Source: Hemicentrotus pulcherrimus
Taxonomy: Eukaryota; Echinodermata; Echinoidea; Camarodonta; Strongylocentrotidae
DNA length: 64,000 bases
Direction: 5' to 3'
NCBI GenBank assembly: GCA_003118195.1
Contig: BEXV01001006.1
Coordinates: forward strand, 27,512-91,511
Shown here: one piece after another, positions 62,467 through 64,000 of the stretch
How positions within the stretch are numbered: the stretch's first letter is position 1
Layout of the letters: every line of letters starts with the position of its first letter
Made by a program: the position numbers and the translations under genes
The notes under the pieces: generated by a model
The model's input: the letters and a program-made list of their open reading frames with translations, nothing else
What the model was told of the DNA's origin: nothing
The model's database searches: none

Positions 62467-64000
62467 ATCATGCGATATATCTGCTTTATTTCAACTTTTT
62501 CAAATACCATACCAATACACAAACGTCTGATTTTAATACCGGTAGGCTACTTTTTCCTTTCTTTTCTTTTTTTATCACACCAGCAATATTTCACAGTATC
62601 ACCTACATGATGATCTATTTCTCTACTGATGTGCATTATAACTGATCTTTATACTGGCATGAGAATCTAACATATTGGTGTTCATATCTACATCTATCAT
62701 TTCATGTCTTTTTTGCAACCACAATTTCATTTCCAATATTTCTCCATGATGATATATTCAACTTGTAACCAGTTAGTAATGAGATAAAGGATAATCTCAA
62801 GTCACGCAGGAATGAAAGTGACATTTGTATAATAAAAAGTTGTCATGAATTGGTATTTTGAGAATTAGCCAAAACATATGTCAATGATATTAATAGCAAA
62901 TTATGTGTATGGAAGACTGTATTACTGATTAGTCCTTCCACTTAAAAAAGAAAAGACAATAACAATTAAAAGAATAGGTAAATTAAATGAAGAGGCAATA
63001 CTTTAGACATATTAGATATAGTCTTCTTGAATATCCTTCTCCTTTAAAAGGGAAAACCCAAAATGTAATAGATTAAATTTTTATGTAAATTAGTTTACCT
63101 AATGGCAAGTTTCATGACAGCCCTTACCATATATTGAAGTATTGAGGAATTCAAGTGGAAAGACAAAATATTTACGTCAGATACAACAAGCTAAAAATGT
63201 CACTGACCTGACTGGCGATTTTCAAGTTGCCAGACGCTCACCCTACATAGCAAGAACTAACGCATGTAACATGCATGCTGTCAAATGAAATATCATAAAT
63301 CATAATGGCCAATTGCAAAGTTTCATAACTAGGGGCCTACGGTATTAAAAAAAGCATCCATAAACGGGAAGATATTTGTGAATTGGTCTACTAATGTTGT
63401 TATTTTATTTTCAACGATGCGTACCCTTCGGTTGTGAATATTAACGCCGTCTATTGTTTTATCAAACAGCCTTCCACCCACACGCTGCTATAACATGATA
63501 ACATCAAGAGATGTAACAGATATGAGTGGGCAACAAGGGTGAGATCACATGGGAAATTGGTAATCGAATACCCGCCTTTTTGAAAAGGGAATTTCCCAAA
63601 CAGATAATAAGTACATAAAAAAAACAACTATTGAATTCTATAATTAAATGGATTTTAATGATTTATCAAAAACCCTGTCGTCCTGCAGGGAATAACCCAA
63701 CAGATGTAATGATTTTGAAATGGCAACAACAATCTTTCTTATAAATCTATGCCTCTACAAGGTAAGTTTAAAATACTTGACCCTAATTCCCCCCTCCCAT
63801 ACATGAGCTAGTCCAACAATGTCATACACTAGTATTGATATGAAAAGCCCTCCCTTATTTTTAAATGCAATAAAGAAAACAAATCCTTCTTTTGAAAAAA
63901 TCTTTGCGTTCTGATAAAATTCAAATGTTTAGGTCTAGCCTGGTTCCTTATATTATTACACGAGATATGGGAGATCACTATAACATCCTAAAATAATCAT

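Larger units (their letters stand above)
44900..64000 (-). other. Upstream Slo1 intron(s), at least 19 kb; no confirmed exon
   Basis: I looked for RCK1 and pore peptides (for example LGFIAQSCLA, LANLF-MRSF, ADACL-LANKYC) on the minus strand and saw none. The region holds mobile elements, satellites, hairpin-family copies and two speculative short exons listed separately. The 5' part of the gene must lie beyond the window. Confidence 0.65.

Noticed and set aside
46000..64000. RCK1, pore or S0-S6 exons of Slo1
   Set aside because: Looked for the characteristic peptides on the minus strand and found none; they are assumed to be beyond the window.

Overview
Organism and nature of the window. This is AT-rich eukaryotic genomic DNA. 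It has long introns, spliceosomal GT-AG junctions, many microsatellites, tRNA-derived SINEs, inverted-repeat elements and a 558-base assembly gap (27824-28381). The encoded protein sits between the Drosophila and vertebrate versions of its family, and the SINE and repeat style resembles that of marine deuterostomes. My best guess is an echinoderm, probably a sea urchin; this is inference, not proof.

The only gene I recognise lies on the minus strand. It is the 3' part of a Slo1 (BK, KCNMA1/slowpoke) large-conductance Ca2+- and voltage-activated K+ channel gene. I resolve 17 exons, from 44899 down to the stop codon at 9062-9064. They join in one uninterrupted reading frame (2568 nt, 855 residues plus stop) with matching splice phases at every junction. 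They encode the end of RCK1, the CXXCH segment that binds heme in mammalian BK, a long variable RCK1-RCK2 linker, the whole of RCK2 with the Ca2+ bowl, and a proline-rich and lysine-rich C-tail. The start codon, S0-S6, the pore and most of RCK1 are not visible; they should lie upstream, beyond 64000.

Region by region. 1-9061: 3' flank and probable 3' UTR, with repeats but no recognisable gene. 9062-17819: RCK2 exons with mostly short introns, several built from tandem or dispersed repeats. 17820-42041: the linker exons, of which five have lengths divisible by three and matched phases (39178-39276, 34766-34909, 33453-33557, 32641-32673, 23834-23941), so each can be skipped or included without breaking the frame. 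42042-44899: RCK1 C-terminal exons. 44900-64000: probably one or more very large introns with two speculative small phase-0 exons (52157-52204 and 58019-58090), several foldback/MITE elements, SINEs and satellites.

Most notable non-coding signals. (1) A family of about 14 short hairpins whose right arm reads roughly TTAACGCCCTTCTGGCTC followed by (C/T)AAACAG, all in one orientation and all between 19 and 61 kb. (2) Repeats placed directly beside 5' splice sites. (3) CU-rich tracts almost always on the sense RNA strand inside the gene. (4) A near-identical 443-bp tandem duplication whose junction carries an N. (5) Over-representation of the palindrome TACCGGTA.
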